Assembly: GCA_022592445.1 (NCBI GenBank)
Contig: JABYQR010000690.1
Coordinates: forward strand, 1 to 11,941
DNA: 11,941 nucleotides
Source of the DNA: Cytidiella melzeri
Taxonomy: Eukaryota; Basidiomycota; Agaricomycetes; Polyporales; Irpicaceae
Direction: 5' to 3'
The notes beneath the pieces were generated by a model. It saw only the letters and a program-made list of their open reading frames with translations, was not told the DNA's origin and did not search any database. The position numbers and the translations under genes are program-made. This document shows positions 1 through 7,434 of this stretch, piece by piece; position 1 is the first letter of the stretch, and every line of letters begins with the position of its first letter.

Positions 1-540
1 CACAGTGGGAGGGCGCTTTGTACCTTTTGGGAGGCAGGAGGGGAGCAGGTGCACTACAATCGGCCCAGCCGCTATTCCGCCAATCGGGCACATTATTTTA
101 CGTCTATATACATGGGAAAACACTTTCAATTATGTGTGCAATTTATTGTACAAGATGATCCCATGTGTGGCCACCCATCTCTACTCTCCACCATGTTCAA
201 TGCATAGCACCTTCTCCTTTGTCTGAAATAACATGGTTTCTTCACCAATTCTTCGAATATGTATCCAAAATTAATTTAACAAAGCCACTAGACGTTAGGA
301 ACAGTACATGTATATACAGAGGGCCAGACACCCCTGTGGCCACCACAGATCTGGCTACAGTGAGAGATCTATCAAGTAATTATTAAATCGGACTTCATAA
401 TCGTATTCTACACACTCTATTACCATATATAGCCAAAAAGAACTAAGTGAATCAAAGGGGAAGCCATGGAATTATACTATACAGCGCTCATCGTTGTAGA
501 CAGCAAGCGCGGGAGCGGGGACGTTGCCGGAGATAATCCG
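1..540. other. AT-rich intergenic sequence, no gene seen
   Basis: I see no convincing gene here. Short open frames of about 70 codons exist but show no motif, signal peptide or codon pattern above background. The stretch is AT-rich up to about 480, then becomes richer in G+C just before the promoter-like segment that follows. Confidence 0.6.
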
Positions 541-677
541 CACGTGATTGATGGGAGATGCATGTCGTAGATGGTAGATGACATCCGGGTCAGGCTGACG
601 TCATTCGCCTCGCCTTTTCGCTTTCATCACTCCTGTCTCACTATCATTGTTCGCCGTCCTTGCCGCTTCCTCTTGAA
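541..677 (+). promoter_or_regulatory. Promoter-like segment with E-box and CRE palindromes
   Basis: CACGTG lies at 541-546, a core site for fungal bHLH factors. The perfect 8-bp palindrome TGACGTCA lies at 596-603, a core site for CREB/ATF-type bZIP factors. A pyrimidine-rich stretch (about 604-677) then leads to an ATG at 678. Order and spacing resemble a fungal promoter reading to the right. The motifs are seen directly; their function is inferred. The downstream gene is itself uncertain, so this may be a promoter remnant. Confidence 0.35.
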
Positions 678-956
678 ATGTTTCGTTCGCAGGTAATTCC
701 CTTTTATATACAAAACATTACTACCACCTACCGCTAACGCAATAGTATTACCTTTCGTTTGCTAGTAGCTCTCCTCTTTCAGGTTGAACCCCTTTTCTAT
801 TGTTCTCTTGCTCATTGTCCACCTTTCCATTGTCCCTGGTTCTCGTGCCTTGATGGCCTTCTCTGCTATTGGCTTGCCAGAGTAGCTATTGTTCCTTGTC
901 TATTGTTCTCCCTTTCTATTCCTCTGATTTGTTACCACTACATTGGACTGGTCTAA
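678..956 (+). CDS. Doubtful short spliced ORF after the promoter-like segment
   Basis: A possible first exon, ATG TTT CGT TCG CAG (678-692), is followed at once by GTAATT. The segment 693-782 would be a 90-nt phase-0 intron ending in CTTTCAG. The next frame stays open to TAA at 954-956, giving a predicted peptide of about 63 residues rich in Cys, Leu and Pro. I recognise no family. The second exon is pyrimidine-rich and low in complexity, so chance openness is likely. It could instead be the 5' end of a transcript coding farther on, or a decayed gene. It is listed only because the start lies directly behind a promoter-like segment and the splice signals are in frame. Confidence 0.13.
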
Positions 957-975
957 AGGTAGCTAGATCAACATG

Positions 976-984
976 TATAAATAG
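976..984 (+). promoter_or_regulatory. TATA box-like sequence TATAAATAG
   Basis: This is a strong match to a TATA box. Downstream sequence to about 1170 lacks any long frame. A 34-codon frame starts at 1176 and ends with TGA at 1278-1280. A GTAGCT that could act as a splice donor lies within it, just before the minisatellite. No product is recognised, so the box may drive a non-coding or decayed transcript, or be fortuitous. Between 985 and 1275 I can support no other feature. Confidence 0.3.
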
Positions 985-1275
985 CCGCTATACATGGGGT
1001 TAAAACATCAGTCTATCCACTTTGTATCAATACTCCTTCTGTTGATCCATCATCTGTCTGCCACTGCACTTGACAGCAACTGCATTGCCTAGACCATCAT
1101 TCAACCTTGTGTGTAGCTACACCAAGGGGTTCTGACTTGACAACTTGTCTCCTGACAATAATTGGTCTTAACATTATGATAGACTCTTCTGGGTCTACCC
1201 CATGCTCCAAGAAGATCCACTTGATTGGCTCTGTGAGAGGCAGTCAGACAATCAAGGTAGCTAGCTACACAACAC

Positions 1276-1765
1276 TATGAAACTTGTATGGGTACCTGAG
1301 CAGTGCAGAACAGGGGCAGTTCAAATGATGAACGTAGCTATGCAACATCATACAACTGTATATGGATGCATGAACAGTGTAAAATGTAGGGAACAGGCTA
1401 TACAAGTGGAGAAACAAAGATCAAACAAACATAGCTGGAACATTATGAAACTTGTATGAGTACATAAGCAGTGCAAAAGGGGGCAGTGCAAATCATGAAG
1501 GTAGCTATAAAAACTGTGTATGGGTGCATGAGCAGTGCAAAATGTAGAAAGCAGGATGTACAAGTGGAGAAAACACAGATCAATCAAACATAGCTGCAAC
1601 ATCATCAAACTTGTATGAGTACATGAGCAGTGCAAAACAAAGGCAGTACAAATGATAAAGGTAGCTATGCAGCATTGAATAACTGTGTATGGGTGCATGG
1701 ACAGTGCAAAATGTAGGAAAGAGGCTGTAAAAGTGGAGGTAACAAAGATGAAACACACATAGCAG
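1276..1765. repeat. Three-copy tandem repeat (minisatellite), unit about 165 bp
   Basis: Three diverged units begin near 1276, 1443 and 1605. Each opens with a version of AAACTTGTATGxGTAC, then AGCAGTGCA, GGTAGCTAT, TGTATGGGTGCATG, ACAGTGCAAAATGTAG and finally ACATAGC. Unit spacing is about 167 and 162 bp. Each unit also contains an internal half-repeat: the TGTATGxGTxCATxAGCAGTGCAAAA block recurs about 80 bp into the unit, so the array probably grew from a shorter ancestral unit. Spacing is not a constant multiple of three and copies differ by small indels, which argues against a repeat-containing protein. Confidence 0.85.
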
Positions 1766-1846
1766 GGTTCCAGTTGCATGCAGGTGCTAGTGCCTAAAAC
1801 TTTCTACATGCATAATACTCCGAAATACCATTAAATACAGGTATAA

Positions 1847-1865
1847 GTATTGTATTGTATTGTAT
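1847..1865. repeat. Short (TATTG)n microsatellite
   Basis: The pentamer TATTG/GTATT is repeated about four times in tandem. No gene is associated. Confidence 0.7.
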
Positions 1866-2618
1866 TTGATGGTACTTGATCTCTGAATTTTCTGCACAAG
1901 AGAGTAATCAATGGGTATTTAATGATATTCTGAGATTATATTGCATTATAATGGTATTTTTGCACAGCACTAAATGCACTGTCATGCAATGGAATGGTTT
2001 TCCATTCTTCAGGTTCAGGAACCAGAAATCTCTTTTGTTAACTTGCCTCTACACCTCTACTCATGATGTCTTCCTTCCTTGTCCTTATGTACTCCCCTCG
2101 GGAAAATTTTCCTGACTGCCAAGTTCCATGTGAGCGTCTTGCCCCTCACAGTTGCAGCATAGTGTGTTGATTGCTTATTATGTCCTCCACTACTCTATTA
2201 GAACTGGCTGAAGCAGAGTGTGTCTTCCTACTACTTACCTAAAGTGTGTTTGCATCAATCAGTGGCCCATAAGCTAAGAGGTGTAGGCAAAGGCATGCTC
2301 TGAAATCTAAGGGAAGAGGGAGAAAGTCACAGGTTTGATGTGATGCCAAACTGTGCACATGAGTTCTATGCTAGCTGAATTGATAATTTACTAACATTGT
2401 TGCAGTCCCAATACCAGAATTTAAACTGATGGTGAATATTTGGAATGAAGGTACTTGTAGGCAAGTGGCAGCCAACAATGCCATAGCTACAGGTCTGATA
2501 CCACTGCAAAGGGGGAGGCAAATGAAACACATCAATTTGATAGCAATTCTCTGTTACAGGAACCAAGATAAGAAATTTTCAATCCTTGTTGCCCCCACAC
2601 TGCATGTGGACTGTGACA
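1866..2618. other. Intergenic sequence, no gene seen
   Basis: Short frames (for example 1876-2115 on the plus strand and 2366-2566 on the minus strand) lack motifs, signal peptides or plausible exon structure. I see no RNA gene. The right-hand end probably serves as upstream region for the small secreted-protein gene. Confidence 0.5.
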
Positions 2619-2626
2619 TATATAAA
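2619..2626 (+). promoter_or_regulatory. TATA box TATATAAA of the secreted-protein gene
   Basis: TATATAAA lies about 320 bp upstream of the ATG at 2945, with a predicted transcription start around 2645-2660. No ATG occurs from there to 2945 in the predicted spliced leader. The single ATG in between (2878) lies inside the second predicted intron. This placement supports the box as the promoter of the downstream gene. Confidence 0.5.
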
Positions 2627-2683
2627 CCCCTTTGGACCATCCTCATAACTTAGCACATCTCCATTACTCCAGATCACTTCATT

Positions 2684-2866
2684 GTTTCAGCACTGGTCAG
2701 TAAGTGCATTGTTGTCTGCATTGTGCTTTACACTGAAATTGATCTTACAGCTGCCCATTTGACTGCACCCTTTCTATATCACCCTGTAGCAAGCCTCTGT
2801 TGCTCAACATCTTTTTCTTGCTTCAGCACTGGTTGGTAAGCACACTGTCATTTGCTTTCCACTTGC
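2684..2866 (+). repeat. Diverged direct repeat carrying both 5' UTR donor sites
   Basis: A segment of about 45 bp at 2684-2735 resembles 2820-2864. Both contain TTCAGCACTGGT followed by two variable bases and GTAAG, then a pattern rich in CA, GT and TGC ending in CTTT or CTTTCCACT. Spacing between copies is about 136 bp. Each copy holds one exon end and one predicted donor, which suggests duplication of a leader exon with its donor. Confidence 0.5.
2700..2750 (+). other. Predicted 5' UTR intron 1
   Basis: The 51-nt segment starts GTAAGT and ends CTTACAG, with CTGAA 15-20 nt before the acceptor as a possible branch site. Its length is typical of basidiomycete introns. The prediction rests on splice signals only. 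Confidence 0.45.
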
Positions 2867-2897
2867 CCTAGGTCACCATGCTGACAGTATCCTTCAG
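2836..2897 (+). other. Predicted 5' UTR intron 2
   Basis: The 62-nt segment starts GTAAGC and ends CCTTCAG, with a consensus branch site CTGAC at 2881-2885. A nearer acceptor CCCTAG at 2871 would give a 36-nt intron and is less likely. Removing 2836-2897 also removes the ATG at 2878, leaving 2945 as the first ATG of the mRNA. The donor sits in the same sequence context (TTCAGCACTGGT) as the donor of intron 1. Confidence 0.45.
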
Positions 2898-2944
2898 CTA
2901 GCTGTCTTGCCGCTTTGCAAACCCTTTGATCTCCCTTTAACATC

Positions 2945-3445
2945 ATGCAATTTCCACCCTCTCTTGTTTTATCTGCAGTTGTCATCACTGTTGCACTCTA
3001 CACAGTGACTGTGACTTCCATACCACATGGAAGTCCTGTGTCTACAACTTCCCCTTGCACCACCAACAGCTTGGCCAAACACAGTACAGACACAGACTTT
3101 ATCCAAGTCAGGTCGCAGATTGTGGAACCGCAGGAGTTAAGAAATTCCAGTGATGAAGAATATGCAGAATTGATGAGAGCAGTTGTGCGCAACACTTGCT
3201 ACCCCCAATATGGAAACCATCACATTGTTTACCTAAACCCAAAGTACAATGCTATGTACAATTTCCTCAGTTCAGGGGTGCTTAGCAAAGTATCAATATA
3301 CAAACAGGTGTTCTGTGATGGAAAGGTTTTACGTCTCAAAGAGGATGGTGACTGGAGGGAAATCAAGATAGATGGACATGGACAACTTAAACCATTTAGT
3401 GTTATTGGGGACGGCACACGGAAACTACTACAATTCCCAAACTAA
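2945..3445 (+). CDS. Small secreted protein, family not recognised (166 aa)
   Basis: The single-exon frame runs from ATG to TAA and encodes 166 residues. Residues 1 to about 25 form a classic signal peptide: a short polar start, then a hydrophobic core SLVLSAVVITVALYTVTV, with likely cleavage near the TSIP/HGSP boundary. The mature part is about 140 residues, begins Ser/Thr-rich, and has only three cysteines (in SPCTT, NTCYP and VFCDG). No transmembrane segment follows, so it should be exported. The C-terminal half has alternating hydrophobic and charged stretches (VLRLKEDGDWREIKIDG) that look like beta strands. I recognise no family. Size and secretion fit the broad class of fungal small secreted or effector-like proteins, but that is a description, not a function. 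Upstream are a TATA box and two predicted leader introns, after which this ATG is the first in the mRNA. Confidence 0.6.
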   Translation: MQFPPSLVLSAVVITVALYTVTVTSIPHGSPVSTTSPCTTNSLAKHSTDTDFIQVRSQIVEPQELRNSSDEEYAELMRAVVRNTCYPQYGNHHIVYLNPKYNAMYNFLSSGVLSKVSIYKQVFCDGKVLRLKEDGDWREIKIDGHGQLKPFSVIGDGTRKLLQFPN

Positions 3446-4225
3446 TGGAGCTGTATGTACTACTTCAGGTATGAAACATAGTAGAGAGACCAAGGGACAG
3501 ATTTGGACTTGGGTATGATATAGTTACATTTATGAGTAAGCAATCATGTTTGTTAAGTGGGATAATTTGGCATTGTCTGAAATAGGCACTTAAGTAGGTG
3601 AGATTATATCTGCTAAAAATTGTGGGAGTAGGGCCAACAAGTGGCAAGACACATTGCCTAGAATAGAGGCACCTCACATAGTATAGAGAACCAGCAGGGT
3701 ATTTTACAATCCAAATGTGGCAAGACCTCTGACAAGGCTGCTTGTCAGTGGACAAGCAATCCAAAGAGGGAAAGCAGATGTTGGGGCCTTGTGAGGCTTG
3801 TTTTGAAGGCTGGAATGGGTGAGCCATTTTGAATGAGATAAGAGACAGAAGTAGTAACGTAGCGACAGGCTGCAGGTTGGGTTGAGGTCAAAGATAGAAA
3901 AAGCCTATGTGACAAAAACATTACCATGACATGTCCTTCATAGTTATGTGACAGTAATGATTGACAATCGAAACAGATATCATGATTGTGCAAGCAAAGC
4001 TGTGAATGCGAAGGCATTAAATCTTACACGAGAAAGGACCACTTTGCACCTCTATTTACATACTGTCTATATAGTATACAATATGCAAAAAAAAAAAAAA
4101 TGGGAACGCAACTCTGTGGTATTGAGCCAAAACGGCCAGCAGAAAGTCGTGTGCTTGTAGTGTTGCAAGACTTTTTGCTGCTACTGTAGGTAATACATTC
4201 GGGACTTTTGTAGTTGTTCACATAG
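3446..4225. other. Intergenic sequence, no gene seen
   Basis: This stretch lies between the plus-strand secreted-protein gene and the 3' end of the minus-strand peptidase, so it should hold two converging 3' UTRs. The open frames here (for example 3465-3827 and 3745-4017 on the minus strand) have no recognisable motif or splice structure. No tRNA-like fold was noticed. The one low-complexity feature is the A tract listed separately. Confidence 0.55.
4087..4100. repeat. Homopolymer tract, 14 A
   Basis: Fourteen consecutive A lie between the two convergent genes. They could be a plain homopolymer or the tail of an old retroposed copy. No target-site duplication or gene-like sequence to the left supports the second reading. 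Confidence 0.8.
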
Positions 4226-4242
4226 AGGTGTATTATACACCT
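4226..4242 (-). terminator. Inverted repeat just after the peptidase stop codon
   Basis: Arms AGGTGTAT (4226-4233) and ATACACCT (4235-4242) are perfect complements around a single base. The repeat starts 2 nt past the TAA of the peptidase gene on the minus strand. It is nearly a continuous palindrome, so as RNA it could only form a stem with an opened centre. A role in 3'-end formation or as a protein site is conjecture. Eukaryotic mRNA 3' ends do not need such a hairpin. Confidence 0.25.
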
Positions 4243-4244
4243 TC

Positions 4245-6665
4245 TTACTTTGTTAATGTACGTCCAAAAAGCTGTTTAGCTACCTCATATGTTGTGAGTG
4301 TACCGTCGACGCTGTCGATCGCATGAATGTCATCCTTAAAGCACAGCATCTGAACATCTTTGCCTCTGCCTTTCATAGCATGGTAATAACTCCTCCCTTG
4401 GGTCGTCGCCACCCTCTGGTCCTTTTCCCCTATCATGAGCACGACAGGGCAGCGCACCTTGTCAACATGGGAGATGGGAGACATCGTCCACAACTTCTCG
4501 TACAGGTCCGGAGTGACGAGCGACGTCGGCGTGTAATGAATGCCGGCTTCTTCAAAGTACCAATCTGGGATGTCTGAATACGAGAGTTCTCCAAGAGAGA
4601 TGACCGGGTTCCGCAGAACTGCCCCGCTGAAAAAATCGGGATATTGACCTATCACTGTGAGGGGCGTTGATATGATGTCCAATCATTGCTTTTCCCTGAC
4701 TGATTGAATAATAGGAGACATACAGTGTGCGGTGATGAAACCACCGTGAGATCCTCCCATCAAGTACTGTTTCCCTGCGCCGAGTTCGGTGTATCCGAGA
4801 GTGACGAGATGACGAATGGAAGCCATACAGTCCTCAATATCCAGGGTCCCAATCTTTCCTAGTAGCGCGTTGACATGCTTTTCACCGAAGCCTAATGAGC
4901 CGGTATAGCCTGGGTACGATACTACGTCTGGCAAGAGACATCAATTTCTGTTTGACTGTCAGTGCAAGGGTCGTGGCTTACATCCTTCGATTGCGAGAGC
5001 TGCACTCGTGGGACTAAATTGGGTGGTATTGGGACTGTGGGGCCCACCATGGGGCATGGTGATGGAAGGCTGATTCGCCTGCGTTGCTTTGCGAAGTACG
5101 ATGGTCTCTGTAGGGTCTCTACCAGGAACGGGAATGATCTCGGTCTTCAGACCTTCTAGCTGTTCGCGCACTGCGAACATGTATTTTCAGTGACTGTGTG
5201 TGCTCAATGCAGACAGGACAAGGGACGTACAATCGTCAGATATATCAGGCTTGACCACAACCTTCCATTGCACTGCGCTGTTTTCACCTATGTTACCAAG
5301 CACAAGCTGCGGTGGACGATTTGGTGCGCTACATGTGCAGAGGAGCGAATCTTTCCCATCGGTACACAGTACTGTCCAACTGTAAGGAGCGTCGTTCTCC
5401 ATTGGCGTCAAATTGACGATGTTGCCATCTGCCAACAAGATCAGCAGGACGACCGAACGCGAACGCCAAATTGAAGATAGAGCTATGCACGATGTAGACG
5501 AGCCGGGTGCGCGGACGAATGGACTCGCGGGAAGAGTGTTGAGGTACAATCCAGGAAACTCCGACGGCGCAGGGTCTCGTACGGAGCCTACCAGGGATTT
5601 CGTCTCGCCAGAGGACAGTTGCCGAGCGTAAAGAGTTGAACAAGTGGCATGAGGGCCTCCGACTGCGTTTGAAATCCACACTAGCTGAGAAGGATGCCCG
5701 TTCTCGTCGAGGAACACTCTAGGCGAACGACAAGCCATGTCGACAGACGTCAATTTTGAGGAGTCGCACTTGAGCACGTCACTATCTCCCTGCTGCACAT
5801 TGTCTGGCAAGGTTATCTCCCAGATTCCAGCTTGACGGTTAGGGCAGTATATAACGCCGAGCAGTCGATGATCTTCCGAGTATTCATATCCAGCCGCAAA
5901 TACCGTGTCTTCGCCTCCAAAAACAGGGTGACCTAGAAGAGGAGGACTTGTCGAATCGGTGAGCGTGATTTTTGCGACCCTTGAACTTTCGAAGCTTGTA
6001 CAGGTAAAAACGAAGATTGAAGGGCGCTTCTTGCCACCATAGCTCTCTCCGAACTCGGGGACAAAGCGATACTTGGCGAAAGGGTCTGACTCTGGCTCTT
6101 CCGGTTTACTCTCTGCCGTGTACACAACCCTCAATTCAGATGGAGAAAACGAAACTGAAAATAGATACTTTGGAAGACGTGTCAGCAAAATATGACTTTG
6201 ACGGAGCCACGCATCCCACCGTCGGTGTAGAATGCGCCATGGACCTCAGTGACCTCCTGTGAAGCATGGATCTTATCTTCCGCCCATATCTCCACAAAAC
6301 GTTTCTTGCTGTCAGGTGCTGAGGTGCTATCGCTGGATTCGCGGAGGAGGGCAACGTATTTGCCGGACGGTGAGAGCACGGATGCCACAATCTCAGGATT
6401 ATCTGGGGAAATGGAGGCGACTGTTGTTTCTCCGGTTAGAACGTAGCTTTTCAAGCTTGTCCTCTTAACGGTCCTCTCATGGTCCGAAGTGACAGAGGTG
6501 ACTCGCAGGACTGCATGGGGAAAGCGTATCAGTATTGTGCATGGGATCGAGAGCTACGAACGTACTATTCGAAGCCTGGAATTGGCCAGCCTTGTAAGTA
6601 GGGAGCCCTGCCAGTTGTTTGTAAAGGCTCTGAGAGTCTTTCGTCAACACCTCTGGATTACCCAT
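4245..6665 (-). CDS. APEH: Acylaminoacyl-peptidase (acylpeptide hydrolase), S9C, six exons
   Basis: Serine peptidase of the prolyl oligopeptidase family that releases N-acylated amino acids from peptide ends; the known family acts in the cytosol. Exons on the minus strand are 6665-6566, 6510-6220 (or 6211), 6154-5231, 5170-4982, 4927-4724 and 4654-4245. The five introns are 54-69 nt. All exon phases agree, giving 705 (or 708) residues, close to the roughly 730 of the human enzyme. Residues 1 to about 440 form the beta-propeller half. The hydrolase half has HGGPH (479-483), GxSxGG with nucleophile Ser561 (GGSHGG), Asp648 in GEKDQRV and His680 in DDIHAID. The S-D and D-H spacings (87 and 32) match human APEH. 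The Ser motif and the LIGQYP that follows lie on different exons and join only after splicing 4655-4723. The start at 6665 has context GCCATGG; an in-frame ATG at 6764 has poor context. The second intron's donor is weak (GTGGGA at 6219 or GTGGCT at 6210). No signal peptide is seen. Confidence 0.93.
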
Positions 6666-6906
6666 GGCGACTTGGAGATGAGAGTCAAGTGCAAGATGGC
6701 GGTGGCCATCTATAGTCAAGACACCGATTAGTTCTGATAAGTATCCATGAGGAAATGCATGCAAGTCAGTGGGAACTAGGGTTCCGTCGGTAAGTCAATA
6801 TTAACAAACACGTGTCAGTAAATGGTGTTAGAAACATGTTTCTAACATGTTTCTAACACCGAGGGCACAGACCGGCAAAAATGTCATGTATATAAATGTT
6901 GGAAAA
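6666..6906 (-). promoter_or_regulatory. APEH upstream region, cut short by the copia LTR
   Basis: About 240 bp separate the peptidase start codon from the probable copia LTR. The stretch contains CACGTG (6810-6815), the large inverted repeat listed next, and ATATAC/TATATAAA-like sequence at 6886-6896. A short upstream frame (ATG near 6709) overlaps the main start out of frame if the transcript reaches that far. I cannot fix the transcription start. Promoter function follows from position only. Confidence 0.45.
6824..6860. repeat. Perfect 15-bp inverted repeat with 7-nt loop
   Basis: Arms GGTGTTAGAAACATG (6824-6838) and CATGTTTCTAACACC (6846-6860) are exact reverse complements around TTTCTAA. 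The inner 18 bp, TTAGAAACATGTTTCTAA (6828-6845), is itself a perfect palindrome. CATGTTTCTAA occurs twice in a row (6835-6845 and 6846-6856). The array is therefore three alternating copies of an 11-bp element. It may be a factor-binding array in the APEH promoter or a remnant of a small foldback element. Confidence 0.85.
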
Positions 6907-7140
6907 TGTTGGAAATGCTACAGATTCTGAGAGGTCTGTGGAATCAACAACAAGCCCTCAGTGCAAGGGCTGGGTGGACTTTATCACCCCAGAAGTAATG
7001 GCTTTTCAGCTCCGGCTCACGGACTAGTAGTTACCGGACTCTCTTTTGTTTTCCGTATATGGTCGCTCTATTGTTCTTTCTTCACGCGGACACATCTGTA
7101 TCACAGATTTTCCTTTTTGGGTCGCCTGAGGGCTCTGTCT

Positions 7141-7148
7141 TATATACC
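7141..7148 (+). promoter_or_regulatory. LTR TATA box
   Basis: TATATACC in the middle of the LTR. With the usual 25-32 nt spacing it predicts an RNA start at about 7168-7178, marking the U3/R border. The leader duplication begins at 7172, within that interval. Confidence 0.5.
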
Positions 7149-7171
7149 TTCGCCCCCGCTCCTGACACTCC

Positions 7172-7356
7172 ATCGTGCTCTTTCTCTTTCGCACCTGGAG
7201 TGAGTATTCTTCGTTGTCCCTCACATATGCAATATGCTCACAGCCTGTACCTATAGTTAACTCGCTTCGCTCGTGTGTCTTAGGTACAGTCATTATGCAA
7301 TCGTGCTCTTTCTCTTTCGCACCTGGATTAACTCGCTTCGCTCGTGTGTCTTAGGT
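7172..7356 (+). repeat. Leader duplication: one copy with and one without a GT-AG segment
   Basis: Block A (28 nt, starting ATCGTGCTC and ending CACCTGGA) lies at 7172-7199 and 7300-7327. Block B (29 nt, starting TTAACTCGC and ending CTTAGGT) lies at 7257-7285 and 7328-7356. In the first copy A and B are separated by 57 nt (7200-7256); in the second they abut exactly. No base can be shifted at the junction, so the missing segment is uniquely bounded by GT and AG. Copies are identical over all 57 shared nucleotides. The 14 nt at 7286-7299 separate the two copies. Confidence 0.9.
7200..7256 (+). other. Predicted leader intron of the copia RNA
   Basis: The 57-nt segment begins GTGAGT and ends CCTATAG, with CTCAC as a possible branch site about 16-20 nt before the acceptor. 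Its length equals the typical intron of this genome (54-69 nt in the peptidase gene). The adjacent second copy of the leader lacks exactly this segment, which is independent sequence evidence that it was spliced in an RNA ancestor. Confidence 0.7.
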
Positions 7357-7434
7357 CCTTACGACGGCAAGTGGGATTACGACTGCGCATCCATCCCTGC
7401 CTCTAGACGTGTTGAATACATTCGACCGGCTTTA

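Larger units (their letters stand above)
6907..7434 (+). repeat. Probable 5' LTR of the copia element (ends approximate)
   Basis: The left end is placed at TGTTGGAAATG (6907). A near-duplicate TGTTGGAAAATG starts at 6897, so the true end could be either. The right end is ACA at 7418-7420 or the base before the primer-binding site at 7435. That gives 514-528 bp, a usual copia LTR size. Inside are a TATA box (7141-7148) and a predicted RNA start near 7172. The 3' LTR is not in the window, so neither the ends nor the target-site duplication can be checked here. Confidence 0.6.

Noticed and set aside
1348..1779. 143-codon open frame on the minus strand across the tandem repeats
   Set aside because: The frame is open because the repeat lacks stops in that register. 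Unit lengths are not constant multiples of three, and the peptide is Cys/His/Leu-rich low-complexity sequence without a recognisable fold.
3465..4017. Minus-strand frames of 120 and 90 codons between the two convergent genes
   Set aside because: They show no motif, signal peptide or splice-consistent extension, and their composition matches the surrounding intergenic DNA.
4087..4100. Poly(A) tail of a retroposed gene
   Set aside because: No coding or intron-lacking gene copy lies to its left and no flanking duplication was seen. A simple homopolymer is enough.
5190..5631. Plus-strand frames opposite the peptidase exons
   Set aside because: They are antisense shadows of strong, motif-bearing exons of APEH and have no features of their own.
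6665..6764. Alternative, longer APEH start at 6764
   Set aside because: It is in frame and not excluded, but its start context is poor and the added residues do not resemble the family's N-terminus. The ATG at 6665 has a GCCATGG context.
6831..6842. Heat-shock element reading of GAAACATGTTTC
   Set aside because: GAA and TTC are separated by six bases, whereas heat-shock elements have two-base gaps. The palindrome is kept but not as that element.
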